A stretch of 64,000 nucleotides of DNA from Diabrotica undecimpunctata (GCF_040954645.1 NC_092808.1:118832049-118896048); one strand, 5' to 3'. Shown: positions 23,082 through 34,481, counted from the stretch's first letter. A program made the numbers and translations. Notes: generated by a model not told the origin, from the letters alone.

Positions 23082-23381
23082 CAGTTTCCATATGTTAAGT
23101 TGTATACAGTGTGTGTGTATAAAGTATGGAATAAATTCGATATTTCCTAAACGAAAAGCCTTTTTAAAAAAATCTTAAACACGTCGATTTTTAAATTTAA
23201 TGTTCTACATTTTACAATAAAATTTTTTATACAGTTTCCATATGTTAAGTTGTATACAGTGTGTCCGTAAAGTATGGAATAAATTCGATATTTCCTAAAT
23301 GAAAAAACTTTTTAAAAAAATCTTAAACACGTCGATTTTTAAATTTATTGTTCTACATTTTACAATAAAATTTCATTATAC
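23082..23381. repeat. Tandem duplication of 150 bp over a transposon end
   Basis: The unit starting cagtttccatatgttaag occurs at 23082 and again at 23232. Each contains about 25 bp of flanking DNA followed by the first roughly 120 bp of the mariner-like element. The first copy is therefore an orphan left end. Confidence 0.9.
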
Positions 23382-23592
23382 AAGGTGGTACACATTACAG
23401 TGATGACGTCATCGGCTTTTTTTTAAATGTAACACCCTGTATTTTAGGACATTTTTAGATCGATAAAAATGAGCTGATTCCAAATAAGTATATTACTGGA
23501 GGTCTAACGGATATAATTTAAAAGATATGCGCTTAGAAAATTAATTTTTATTGATTTATAATATTAATAAAATATAAATAAATTATAATAAA

Positions 23593-25234
23593 TTACTTGA
23601 AAGTAATCCAGTAAATAATACATGACTTAATTCTTAAATATTCGAATTGTAGCCCTTGTTGTATTTGACAGTAACCCAAACGTTGTACAAATTCTTGTAG
23701 AACCTTGTTTATGCTTTCTTGAGAAATATTGTTTATTTCTTTACGAATTCTTGTTTTTAAGTCTCCAATATTTGCAGGTTTCGTTTTATAAACAACATTA
23801 TTTAAATGACACCACATAAAATAATCCAAAGAATTGAGGTCTGGCGACCTCGCTGGCCATTCAATATGTCCACGTCTTCCAATCCACCTGTTCGGAGAAA
23901 TTTCGTTTATGTACCTTCGAACATCTAAAGCATAATGTGGAGGTACACCATCCTATTGAAACCATAAACTTTTATCAAAACCTCCAAGACTAATTGTACT
24001 GGGGAATAAATTAACTAAAGTAGGTACGAGATACCCACTTAAAAACTGAAGGTATGCTGGCCCGTTTAAATTACCTTCGAAATAGTAGGGTCCAATGATT
24101 TTACTTCTTACAATGCCAGCCCATACGTTTACGTTTTCCGGGTATTGTGTATGATGTTTCTGCATCCAGTTGGAGTTTTCTTTTGCCCAGTATCTACAAT
24201 TCTGACGGTTCACCTCGCCATTTAATTTGAATGTAGTCTCATCAGAAAAAATAATATTTTGAACCAAGAGAGGGTTTCGGTGGCTGTTATCCATCATTCT
24301 TCTTCTTCTCGTGCCACTCCTAGCGGAGATTGGAAATCATCATGGCCACTGCGACTTTGTTAGCAGCGCGCCTAAAAAGTTCAATCGAACTACACCCGAA
24401 CCATTCACGTAGATTACGAAGCCACGATATTTTTCTTCTTCCCACACTTCTTTTGCCCTTAATTTTGCCCTGCATGATATTTCTTAAAAGTTCGTACTTT
24501 TCACCTCTCACAATGTGCCCCAAGTATTTCATCTTTCTAGTTTTTATCTCATTTAGAATTTCGCATCTTGTGTCTAAAGTTTGGAGTACTTGCATGTTAG
24601 TGACGCGGTCCATCCATGATATTCTGAGAATGCGCCTATAGCACCACATCTCGAAAGCTTCGATGTTTTTTGTGGTCAACTGTTTTAGTGTCCAAGCCTC
24701 TACTCCATACAACAGGGTAGAAAAGACATAACACCGCAGCATTCGTATTCGTAACTTTATATTGATATCACGATTGCAAAAGAGTTTGCGCATTCTATTA
24801 AAGACTGATCTAGCGATTTCTATTCTACATCTAATCTCTTTTGTCATCATCATCATTATTTCGCTAAATTGTATTCTTTTATCTGGATCATACTCGTGTA
24901 CAACTGTGCATTTTACTTACTTTACTTACTTTTACGTACTTTGTGTACCGTTGGTTTGCAAACATCGAGATCACTACTAACCTTTCGAATTTTCTTCAAA
25001 AGCAGGTAGAACATCTAATGTTGTAACATAATTTACAGAGGGGCGTCCTGATTTGCTTTTATTTTCAACCGTACGAGTTTCTCGAAATTTCTTTTCAATC
25101 TTACTTACCGTTGACTGCGTGATGAGTATTTCTGGATATTTATCATTAAATAAATTACACACTTTTATCTCAGTTCGCGATTTGTCTCCATACCCAATCA
25201 TCATGAGTATTTCAATTCTTTGCTTTACACTCAA
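23593..25234 (-). pseudogene. mariner-like DD41D-type transposase, interrupted
   Basis: From the ATG at 25234 comes the helix-turn-helix (KQRIEILMMIGYGDKSRTEI, then ITQSTVSKIEKKFRET) and the linker KSGRPSV. The frame breaks at 24977. After the LINE insertion it resumes with NPLLVQNIIFSDETTF (first Asp), RYWAKENSNW, YPENVNVWAGIV, then a stop at 23953, QDG-equivalent DGVPPHYALD (second Asp), EWPARSPDLNSLDYFMW (third Asp), and the tail ESINKVLQEFVQRL to 23593. By eye 41 residues separate the second and third Asp, the spacing of the rosa/DD41D group. Stop, frameshift and insertion all disable it. Confidence 0.88.
24299..24850 (-). mobile_element. 5'-truncated GAA-tailed LINE insertion in mariner
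   Basis: A 552-bp minus-strand LINE 3' end interrupts the transposase. Its 178-residue open frame (24856-24320) has MLRCYVFSTLLYGVEAWTL, FEMWCYRRILRISW, KMKYLGHIVRG and RKISWLRNLREWFG, the C-terminus of an EEP/RT-type ORF2, and it ends in a GAAGAAGAA tail next to 24299. The sequence catcatt lies on both sides (24292-24298 and 24851-24857), with extra cat repeats on the right. Removing it reunites RIQFSEIM with MDNSHRNP of the host transposase. Confidence 0.9.
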
Positions 25235-25689
25235 ATTCTTTTCTACTTAAAATTAATTTTAAGCAATAATACAGAACATTCAAGAAATAATACAATTATT
25301 GTACTACTTAATTGTTATTAAACGTTATTAAAAATAATTACATTTTACCAAAAACTAGAAGTAGGCTACTTTTTGGAAATTGATAATAAATAATTTATTT
25401 TCTAATCGCATATTTTTCAAAGTATATCCATTAGACCCGAGTATTATAGTTTTTTTTTGAAATCAGCTCATTTTTATCTATCAAAAAATGTCCTAAAATA
25501 CAGAGTGTTACATTTAAAAAAAGAGCCGATGACGTCATCACTTTAATGTGTATCAGCTTGTTTAACGAAATTTTATTGTAAAATGTAGAACAATGAATTT
25601 AAAAATCGACGTGTTTTAGATTTTTTTAAAAAAACTTTTCATTTAGGAAACATTGAATTTATTCCATACTTTACGGACACACTGTATAA

Positions 25690-25899
25690 TATATTTTATC
25701 GCATGTACAGACGATTAGGTTCAAATAACTGGAAAGGAATAATACGTTTTTATTACAATTTTAGCCACCAACATAAATTTCTTTGGAAGAATATTTATCA
25801 AGGATGAATAGTTATACCAATTAATGTATAGTTGTTGGGTAGATTACCAGTGGTATTATAATGATCAACTTCGAATACATCATAAAATGCAAATGAGAA
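25690..25899. other. No gene seen
   Basis: A short AT-rich flank between the mariner-like element and a Jockey remnant. Confidence 0.4.
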
Positions 25900-27130
25900 A
25901 GTCTCAATGGTTTAAGCCAGAATTTTCCTCAGTATTTATTTTATATAGGTTTATTTTTCTTTGGTGTGTTTCTCTCTGTGCTATTTTAGGTTTCTATTAC
26001 CTCTTCAGGACGTGGCTTGTTTGGTTAGATGTCGGCTCTGGATTGCTGTGTTATGTCTCACTGGTGGTCTGAATCAGTAGATGTTGTTCCTGCGGAGGAG
26101 GTGAATATCCAGGGTGGTCGGAGGTGAAATGTTTTGAGCTAAAATGGTCTTTTTCAGAAATTGCTAGTATATTAATTAATTAGTGATATAGATGTGTGAG
26201 TTTACTTATAAAATGTAATCAGTCGCGGTGAGGGCAGCTGTGGCTTTTACCTCTTAGAGACAGGTATAATTGTGCAATGGGATCGAAAAATCACAGAAGA
26301 TGGTAGAGTTTTTATTTTAGACAGATTTATATCTTTTAATAACGGCTGTAGAAGACTAGGAAAAGGATGTATAATTCAGTTATATGAAGGGTTGTTATAA
26401 GTTGGTGCGATAATGTATACAAAGGATATACTGGATTAAAGGGGAAGTAAAGTTGGAAAAATTCCAGCACATAAGAGGGCACACGGTGTTCTAGCCTAAG
26501 TTATAGAGGAGGTAGGGCATTAGCGTCACAGTAAAGACTTTCTGTTGGACTAGAACGTAATGCTTCAAGACATAGGCAGATAGCCGTGTTGTGTACTATA
26601 TGTAGTGAATTTAGGGGAGGATTTAGTTGCAGACAGTATAGATGAAACATGGTCGAGCGTGAAACTTATTAGTGATCTATAAACTTTTAGTAACATAGTT
26701 TCTTTCTCACCTCAATAATATTGTGAGAGTGTTTTAATGATATTTAACCTTTTTAAACAAACTGCTTTGTTTCTTGAATATGTTGTTTCTAGGTTAATCT
26801 TGAATCAAAGTAGGCAGTGATTTCATTGTTAACAGAATTAATTCTTCTGTTTAAGGTAATAACTTTGGATTTGAAATGAGAAAGGGTAAGTCCTAGACAA
26901 GCAGCTTTGCTTTGTTTAACGCATTGCATTTTGCTTTGCATTTAACGCTAATTACAGCATTGTACTAGTAGTTGGATTTAGTGTGACAGTACAGTAATAA
27001 GTCATCGGCATATAATACGCATTTTATTGGTGGAGCAATATTTTTACTTAACTTGCTAATCACAAGAATAAATAAGGATGTGCTTAAAACTCAACTTTGA
27101 GGAGATTCATCATGTTAAATATGTGAAAAA
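25900..27130 (-). pseudogene. Jockey-type RT remnant
   Basis: The minus strand reads as the second half of a Jockey-type ORF2. The catalytic box is still legible (YADDLLLYC-like reading near 27010), followed by a long thumb region with LNRRINSVNNEITAYF and MFHLYCLQ, then a worn tail toward 25900. Frames change repeatedly and stops are common. Neither the endonuclease nor the first half of the RT is present, so the copy is cut at about 27130. Confidence 0.6.
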
Positions 27131-27244
27131 GAAAGAAAGCCTTAAACTAGTGTATACCTAGTCCATTATTGATTTCTTATTTCGAATTTTGACTTCATTT
27201 GTATATATGTGAATTTATTTGTGTTTAAAAAATGTATTGTATGT

Positions 27245-28110
27245 ATATTGTATGTATTTAGGTCATATTGTTTAAAGTTCAAAATTCTAGCAATATCCTT
27301 CCATTGTTATTTCTGATCATTTCTTTAAATAGTCCTATATGTCTATACTGGTCCGTAGTGTTGAGATCCCCTGTAATATTTATTTCTTTTCTTTCAGCTT
27401 CTGTCACAAACGTTAACTTTCCGTAGAATTCATCTTTGCTTTTTGCGTAATCGTCTTCGTTTGGTCCATATACCACTATACTAGTTTTATTACGTTATTT
27501 GTTAAACTTAAAATGTTTCTTTGTTGTTGGGATATAAGGTTAAGACTACACCTAAGAATGCTTCGGTGTTACGTTTTCAGTACTCTCCTTCATGGCTTGG
27601 AAGCATGGACATTAAAAAAGTGCATCTGAATTAGTTGGTCGCCATTAAATTTTGGTGTTACAGAAAAATCCTATGAATATCGTGGACTCAAAGAATATCA
27701 AATGCAGAAGGTACTAGAAGAATAGGAAATGAAGCTTAAATAATATTGACTATCAAAAGAAGAAAACTTAAGTACTTAGGTCATGTTATGAGAGAGCAGA
27801 GATACTTATTATTGCAGCTTATTATGCAAGACAAAATTCGAGAAATGTGGAAATACGAAGAATATCGTGGCTTAAGAATAAGTCCGCATAACCACGATAA
27901 TTTCCAACCTTCGTTAGATGGTGGAACTTAAAGAAGAAGTTTTATTACGGCTAGACTCGGTATCATTTATTTCTATCAGTAATGTTATTTCTGATCAGGC
28001 ATTTAAGAAGTATATCTGTTTTCCAGTCTTTTATGTATTAAACAACCTACACCTTCATTTGATATTTTGTCTTCTGATACTCCACTATAAGTTAAGGTAT
28101 GATTATTTTT
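27245..28110 (-). pseudogene. EEP endonuclease of a LINE, split by an insertion
   Basis: Two minus-strand segments form one endonuclease of the EEP fold that nicks target DNA. The right part (about 28110-27960) reads LTYSGVSEDKISNEGVGCLI; the left part (27476-27279) reads VYGPNEDDYAKSKDEFYGKL, then INITGDLNTTD (catalytic GDLN segment) and MIRNNNGRILLEF. Insects have many such ORFs, often labelled craniofacial development protein 2-like. A LINE fragment lies exactly between them (27495-27938). Stops in the right part and the lack of an RT make it a pseudogene. Confidence 0.8.
27495..27938 (+). mobile_element. 5'-truncated GAA-tailed LINE insertion in EEP remnant
   Basis: This 444-bp LINE 3' fragment sits between identical gttttattacg sequences (27484-27494 and 27939-27949). 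Its frames give LRCYVFSVLLHGLEAWTL, WCYRKIL, KRRKLKYLGHVMREQRYLLL and a damaged tail, then aaagaagaag. An internal alteration after LIMQDKI replaces part of the usual C-terminus. The direction is opposite to the host endonuclease. Confidence 0.9.
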
Positions 28111-28149
28111 CATTTTTACTACTCCTTGTTAATTTTTCTTAGTGTCTGA

Positions 28150-29020
28150 TATTGCGTATTGCCTATTAGTTGTATTCATTTACCATTTATCCTCCTAATG
28201 AAGAATCAAATTTAACTATGATATAAATGTACGAAGTTACTAGAGTGTCTAAATAAAATAAATATAATATGAATATCTCACTTTTTAACATTGACATAAC
28301 TGTATTATTGGCAATTAACTAAAACAAGGTTTTATATGCATGTTGTGAGGTGCCGAAGCAAATATTAGCGGAGAGATATATTGCAATCGAGTACGAGGGA
28401 ATATCATTTTTAATGGAGAGCCCATAAAACCGAATGATTTTATGATAGGGGATGGAATTCTGCCTAATTTCATTTTGTAATGGTTATTTCCGAAAGTTTA
28501 AATAAATTAAACATAGGACGACGGGGGTACATTTCATTAAAATGTGCATGTTCCTTCGGGTCGTAACAATAAAAGTTATTAATACGTCTGCTCTGGTCGC
28601 ATGTCTATTTTGCAATGTTATTGGGCAATATTTTCGGTTTTACGACGGAATTAAAGCAATTTAATGAAAGTTATCTCCTTAGTTCTTTTATCTTAAATAG
28701 AACTCGGTGTCATTTCTTAAGGCTTTATTCATTCTAAGATTCAATGATGATAGCTTTTACGTCAACAAACATCTGATTGTAATATGTTTAAAGCGTTCGC
28801 ATGTTTCTTAAAATGTTCTATTTTTTAAGTTATTGTCAGAGCGATCTTATCTTGTTAAACTACTTGTGTATCTTATATTACATATACAAACAACCAAAGT
28901 TATATGGAATGATCGGGTATTTCTTATTATTTCAAAGGAATTAAAAAAAAAAACAACATACGAAGTCAAAGAATATTTATTTTAAAGCAATTTAATCACC
29001 AATAAATACCAAATAATCAC
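28150..29020. other. Non-repetitive-looking DNA, possible single-copy remnant
   Basis: No coding frame. The stretch 28330-28760 has more even base use and no transposon motif or repeat I can identify. It could be old single-copy intergenic or regulatory DNA; nothing in the sequence proves that. Confidence 0.35.
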
Positions 29021-29024
29021 ATTT

Positions 29025-29345
29025 GTAATAGAACAAAAGTAAAAGATGCTGTAGAACAGACAGCTAAATTGAAATGGAAATGGGCTGGACATAACGAACG
29101 TCTTAAGGATGCCCGATGGAATAAAGAAATCGGTAATTGGCGGCCATATGAAGCCAAAAGACCACGAGGAAGACCACAAACGCGCTGGAGCCACGAGATT
29201 AAAAGAACTGCAGGACCAATATGAAAACGTCTTACAAATAACAGAGATGAATGGCGAGAATTAGGAGAGGCCTATATTTGGCAATCCGAATAGAGACAAG
29301 GGCTTGAAAAATATACCAATTAAAGAAAAAGGTAAACTCTGGAAA
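29025..29345 (+). pseudogene. RTE-type LINE C-terminus remnant
   Basis: The frame reads DAVEQTAKLKWKWAGHNERL, then DARWNKEIGNWRPYEAKRPR and GRPQTRWSHEIKRTAG, and after a shift EWRELGEAYIWQSE. This is the familiar C-terminal end of RTE-type ORF2 (KWKWAGH, RP-GRP--RW, EAY-QQW). Only the last 110 codons are left, with two breaks. Target duplications were not found. Confidence 0.75.
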
Positions 29346-29449
29346 TAATAAACTGAAACCACTTGTTTTAAAGTTAATAACAAAAACTATGTGAAACGAC
29401 TAATGTGTAAATTGTTTTTATTTATTTGTGTTTTTTTAAGTAGTTAGTG

Positions 29450-30170
29450 TAACCACCTCAAATGCTTATCCAAGCTTCAATTTGCGTGGGCATGCTCCTA
29501 AACAAATTGTCAATATTTTTTTGTGGCAGGTTGTTCCATTCTTCAATAGCCGCTTGTACTAGCCGTGCAGTGTTTGGTGGATTCTCCCGGTAGGCTCTAA
29601 TTCTTCTTTTAAGATAGCAAGCTGGTATAGCAAGCTGCTGGTATATGCAAGCGCATGCATGAAAATTAATTGTTCTCCAATTGCAGCTCTCCAGAGCATA
29701 ACTATAGTTTCTAGAACCAAATCAAAACACCTGCGAGCTTTCAAAGTTGGTTGGATGAAAATTAAAGAAGTTTTTTTACTGATCACAATACCTCCTCAGA
29801 ACATAATACTTTCTTCTTTGCATCTGTAAACAGATTTGGTAATTTCCGTTTATGCTTGTCTTCGTCGCTCTCTAAGGACACGAATGCGTCTATCATCTGA
29901 ATTTTCATAAATCCTAGTTTTGACTGAAAATAGTACATATTACCAATTTCTAATGTTTTAGTTTTGGTGTTAAAGACACCAATTCAAGCGATCAATATTA
30001 AGCTGTCTGGATAACTCGGGAACCCTGTCTGCTGTATAGGCCTTGATTACGAAGTCTTTTTCTTGTCATTTAACTGAAACTATTACACCTGTAGCTTCCA
30101 AAAGTTGCCTTTGGTGCTGTGGATGAGGAATTGTTGGGTCTCTGTATCGAGTTATAATCTATGGATAGGG
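29450..30170 (-). pseudogene. Tc1-like transposase remnant
   Basis: Near 29570-29450 the minus strand reads AIEEWNNLPQKNIDNLFRSM then QIEAWISI and GGYTNY, the usual Tc1 C-terminal sequence (EWN-IP---I--L--SMP-R---I---GG-T-Y). Upstream (29786-29590) the frame is open but strongly altered, so the catalytic acids cannot be placed. Further upstream, to 30170, Arg-rich readings suggest the N-terminal DNA-binding part. Confidence 0.5.
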
Positions 30171-30812
30171 CACGTGACTAAAAACGATCTCACTTCGGCC
30201 ACATTTTTATGATCGTTGTGTCAGATCGTGTATGATTGTTTACGTTTAATGTTTTTAGAATATTTTTTGGTTTTAATACTTTTATAGTAACTGTAATATT
30301 ATATTGCGATATAAGTGCATAATAATAGTTTCTTGTTCTCAACGTATTTGCAGTAGCAGTAGCAATGTTAATAAAAAATCCTCAGGAATAACGTTTGATA
30401 GGTTAGTATACAAATATGTAAACAAAGTAATGGTCCGTACTTCAAAGAACAAATTAATAGTATATATAAAAAATCTCATAGGTAGCGTAGATCAGTTTCT
30501 CCTCGATTAATTTTTCAGTCATTATTAAATATTTTGAAAAGTTTACAAAATAATGAATACACAGAATATAAAGATACTAATAAACAATTTCTAAGCTTTT
30601 TATAATATTTTTGAGTGCATTAATCATATTTTTTATTTAAAATATAAATTTGTTATTAATGCCTAGTGATGCATATAATTGTATCTTTAGGTTTCATCTC
30701 AAATCAACCAAAAGCCGAAAGTTTTCTGATCAAAGATACTACCGACTCCAGTTTAGTGATTTATCATCTTATAATAGTAAATTTTCGATGGACGATTTGA
30801 CGATGGACAATT

Positions 30813-33081
30813 GAGGCGGTTAAAATAAAAGTGGTTTAAGTCAGTTATTTGTTAATATTGAGTTATGCTCATATTCGTTTTGTCTATATTCAAATCTATT
30901 ACCAAGAAAAATGGTGTAGGTCAAAAGTCTTCTCTTGTCTGATATATGGCAGCATCGGTTTGATCGGCAAGCGAAACTACTCATATCGTAGTTAAATTGT
31001 GGTGTAAGTCTCACTTACAGCACTTTTATATCAGCCAAGTGGCAGTTTTTGTGGATGCTGTCATTGACTGTTGAGTGCTGTTAGGTATGGCTAACGACGT
31101 TTCCAGTGTATTAAGTGAAAGTAATAGTGAATCTAGTGTTTATTCTTACTCAGGATCGGACAAATGGCTACCATCGAACTCAGAAAATACAGGTAAGTCA
31201 CATTATATTTACGTATACTGATGAAAAGTGTAACATAACCACAAAATTGGTATTTAAACTTTAGTTCTAAAATAAGCGCTTAGTACACGCATTGTTTTTA
31301 GGTGAAATTGTCGTAATCTGTATTTACTTTTCATGTAGACGTAAAATTACGTCTGAAAGATGTTGTTGGTTGTCGCTAACAATGTTTTATTTATTTCTGA
31401 AACTGATGTCGAGAACAGTGTACCTAATACATCTATAATACAAGATACACCGGAGGTACAACAAGAACATGAAAATCCACCTCGAACTCGGAAAAGGCAG
31501 ATGAATGGTAGTGTAGTAAAAAACGAGCAATACTAAGAAATACAGGTAAAGAATATATGACTAAACGTGGTTAAATCGTAGCAGGAAAGGTATTTACTAA
31601 CACGGACTGTTTTTGCAAAAAGAAATGTTTGCAACAAATACCAGAAGAAGCACGTGCTTATGCTTTAAAATTATTTTGGAAGTTAGGTTCCTTTAGTACA
31701 CAAAATGTCTTTATATGTGGTTTAATAAAACAAAGCATTCCCCAACAAAGACGCCCCAAAGATCAATCACGTTCTGCAAAGTCGGTTAGTAATCAATATA
31801 ACATACAAGCACAAGGTCAAACCATCAATGTCTGTAAAAAGATCTTTCTTCAGACATTTAAGATATCTGATGGCTGCATGTTGAGGGCTATTAAAAAATT
31901 GCAAAATGGAAACAAACCTGGATTTGATTGCAGAGGTCGTCGCGCTACTTTCAAAAAATTCCTATCAAACGCATGAACATAGTTCGAGAACACATCAATA
32001 GCTTCCCAGCATATCAGTCACATTACACGAGAGCTAGAAGTCCCAACCGAAAATATTTATGATAATATAAACGCAATATGTACGTTTACAACTTTGGCTG
32101 TCACGAACTTTCAACTGGTTTAGGCTTCATGTATGGGTAAGATGAGACGCTTGCCTCTCGAGGTTCGCAGGAAATCGCATCGCGTATAGTTAAGCACATT
32201 GAAACCCGCGCATCGCACTTTAAGCATATTGTTGCCTACAACGATACTTGCAGCGGACAAAATATGAACTGGAACATTGCCTTAACCTTATTAAAGATAG
32301 TACTTAGTGGCACCAATCAGGCGGAAACAATTAATCTAAAGTTTATGGTAAGTGGTCATTCCTACCTACCCAACGATGCAGACTTTGGATCAATAGCAAC
32401 TTACTCCAGAGGAAACGCAATTTATGTCCCAAACGATTGGTATTCTATCATAATGAAGTCACGAAGACATAAATCGTTCCACTTTACACAGATGGTTAGT
32501 GAAGATTTAGATATAAGAACCCTTTAAGTTATTTTATAAAGAAACACTTAATGAAGAATCGGACTTTTTCAGCATCTACATTCTGCCAGGAGCACAAAAA
32601 GGAAGGCCGAGATTATTGAAAAAAATTCTACAAGATCAACTTTATCCATTTGCGTTGCCATTTATCCCTCCTGTGCATCATAGTAATTTCAATAATCTTA
32701 TTACAGCTGATTCACTTGAACGCGTTAATGATTCAGGACCACTCACAGACGACGAGTTTCTAGCGAGTAACGAACCTGGGGCATAAAACCTGCAATGTTG
32801 TTTGTACACGATGTTGATTTGATTTTCTGTATCTTTCTCTGTCCAATAAACTTTTGATGAAATAGTAATGTAAGTCATTTCAACCCTTGTTCTAAGTCTC
32901 CCCTGTATAAATTAGTTCAATATACCTCCATCAGGAGTTTTACATACGCATTGCTGACAAAGGTAAGGGATAATTAATACGACTTGTTTGTCGTGGATTT
33001 AATGATAGTGATCTTAGTAAAAGCTGCTGTTTCTCAAAATTAAGTTAAACTGACATACACCACTGTTATTTTAACCGCCTC
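30813..33081 (+). mobile_element. DNA transposon of insect-expanded family, both ends kept
   Basis: The ends gaggcggttaaaataaaag (30813 on) and its inverse (to 33081) match over about 35-40 bp. AATT adjoins each end (30809-30812, 33082-33085), which may be the target duplication or part of the inverted repeat, since it is palindromic. The interior holds one broken gene. I know the protein family as a large group of uncharacterised insect proteins that behaves like a transposon; I do not assign a superfamily name. Confidence 0.75.
31087..32785 (+). pseudogene. Uncharacterised insect transposon protein, internally deleted
   Basis: The first exon (31087-31192, acidic and Ser-rich) ends at gtaagt. 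A Pro/Arg-rich segment follows near 31410-31530. Then FTNTDCFCKKKCLQQIPEEA, FWKLGSFSTQNVFICGLI and IFLQTFKISDGCM (31600-31975), and in a new frame INSFPAYQSHYTRARSPN. About 130 codons seem missing. The sequence resumes with VYNFGCHELSTGLGFMYG, DETLASRGSQEIASRIVKHI, YNDTCSGQNMNWN, FMVSGHSYLPNDADFG and FALPFIPPVHHSNFNNLI, ending EFLASNEPGA at 32785. The AYNDTCSGQN and HSYLPNDADFG boxes look like an acid-containing nuclease core, which is inference. Confidence 0.75.
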
Positions 33082-33085
33082 AATT

Positions 33086-34125
33086 GAAAATATAAGTACG
33101 CTGATAAAAAGCCGAAGAATAATTGTTAATAATAATATATATGTACTTTTGTCTTATTTATTAGTAAATGTATATAAGTAAACCGTAACCGGATTAAATT
33201 CCGGAATATTTTTTCGTGATATCTTGAGAGTACTCAAATATCTTAAATTTAATATCTTAAAATTTTAAGACTAAATACGGTAACATACTTTTTTTTATTT
33301 CTACACAGTATATTGTGATATTCGGCAGATATTCCTTGTTGTTTCTTTAATAATAACTTTTCTATCTTTGTTAATTGAACTGATTTTTGGTAAAGTATGT
33401 AAAAAACTTTGCACAGCGTTCGGTTAATTTGAAGTTATCAAATACATAAGTTGTAAAACAAACGTATTTCTTTTATTTCATACCATATATTTAGTTTACC
33501 CTTTAAAATATTATTTATATTACTATCTCTTTCAGCTACAACTTGTTATTTGACTGTATTAATTGTTCTTTATATATTATGTATATTTGTTATATTTTTA
33601 GTCTTTACAGCGGGATATTATTACTCTTCCCTACTCTTTTTGTTTCTCTCTAGTAACCATCTGTATCTTTCTCGTATTGTTTTTATCTTATCTTCTTTCC
33701 GTTCTCGTTACTTTATATCTTTCACGTTATTGCTCTTAACTAATTTTCTATCCATTCTCGTATTTACTAGGTTTCCCTATTCCTTCAAAAATAGGGTGGT
33801 GCCCAAAAGTTTCTTCTCTGTCGTGTATTTACCTCACTCGCGAATTTCTTGTAGTCTAGATCTGTCAAACCCTGATCAAGACACCTCTATCAGACTGAAG
33901 TCCATTCCGTAGTACCCTTATTTGTGTAACCGTGTTGCCAATGATCAGAGCATTTTCCATCTTTCATTAAGCACATTTCTCCACAGCCTAACAGTGGCAT
34001 TTATTAAGCTACACTTTTAATCAATGTGTATTTGTATTCCTACGTTGTAATCAATTTGTTTCCTACATTTTTTATACTAGCGCAGTTAGTGAATTTAGTG
34101 TACATCACATGATTTTTTAATAGCT
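33086..34125. other. AT-rich, T-rich stretch, no supported gene
   Basis: A 120-codon hydrophobic frame at 33550-33912 is best explained by T-rich sequence. Nothing else is seen. Confidence 0.45.
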
Positions 34126-34139
34126 ACCCAATGCCAACT

Positions 34140-34467
34140 GTGACGATACAACAAAGACGATACAACTCTGAACTATACAAAATATACCAGGATCCGGATA
34201 TTATAACATTCATTAAAATAGAACGGCTGCGTTGGATAGGACACGTAGAAAGAATGGAAGAAGGCGAAATACCAAACAAAATATTCAAACAGATGCCAGA
34301 ATGAAAAAGAACAAGAGGAAGACCGAAACTGAGATACTTAGAACAAATAGAAAATGATATAACAACCTTAATAATAAAAAAACTGGAGAAAAAAGATCAG
34401 AATGGAGAAGAATCCTGGAACAGGCCAAGACCCAAAAAGGGTTGTCGAGCCAGTGATGATGATGATG
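34140..34467 (+). mobile_element. 5'-truncated GAT-tailed LINE insertion
   Basis: The 328-bp fragment is flanked by the 14-bp duplication acccaatgccaact (34126-34139 and 34468-34481). It encodes the end of an ORF2 (IKIERLRWIGHVERMEEGEI, then a stop, RTRGRPKLRYL) and finishes with the noncoding box ggccaagacccaaaaagg followed by a GATGATGATGAT tail. A similar box closes the small insertion at 59788-59902, so the two come from related LINE families. Confidence 0.93.
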
Positions 34468-34481
34468 ACCCAATGCCAACT

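Larger units (their letters stand above)
23257..25684 (-). mobile_element. mariner-like transposon with about 260-bp inverted ends
   Basis: The element begins cagtgtgtccgtaaagtatg and ends with its inverse, with TA at 23255-23256 and 25685-25686. The inverted repeats extend inward to about 23517 and 25425. Both contain gatgacgtcatc, a perfect palindrome. The interior carries a broken transposase on the minus strand, itself split by a LINE at 24299-24850. Confidence 0.93.

Noticed and set aside
27306..27998. 15-bp repeat tgttatttctgatca at 27306 and 27984
   Set aside because: First taken for the target duplication of the LINE fragment, but gttttattacg at 27484 and 27939 fits the actual junctions, and the 15-mer lies inside the host endonuclease on both sides.
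33550..33912. 120-codon hydrophobic frame
   Set aside because: T-rich DNA produces Phe/Leu/Ile runs; no start context, domain or neighbour supports a gene.
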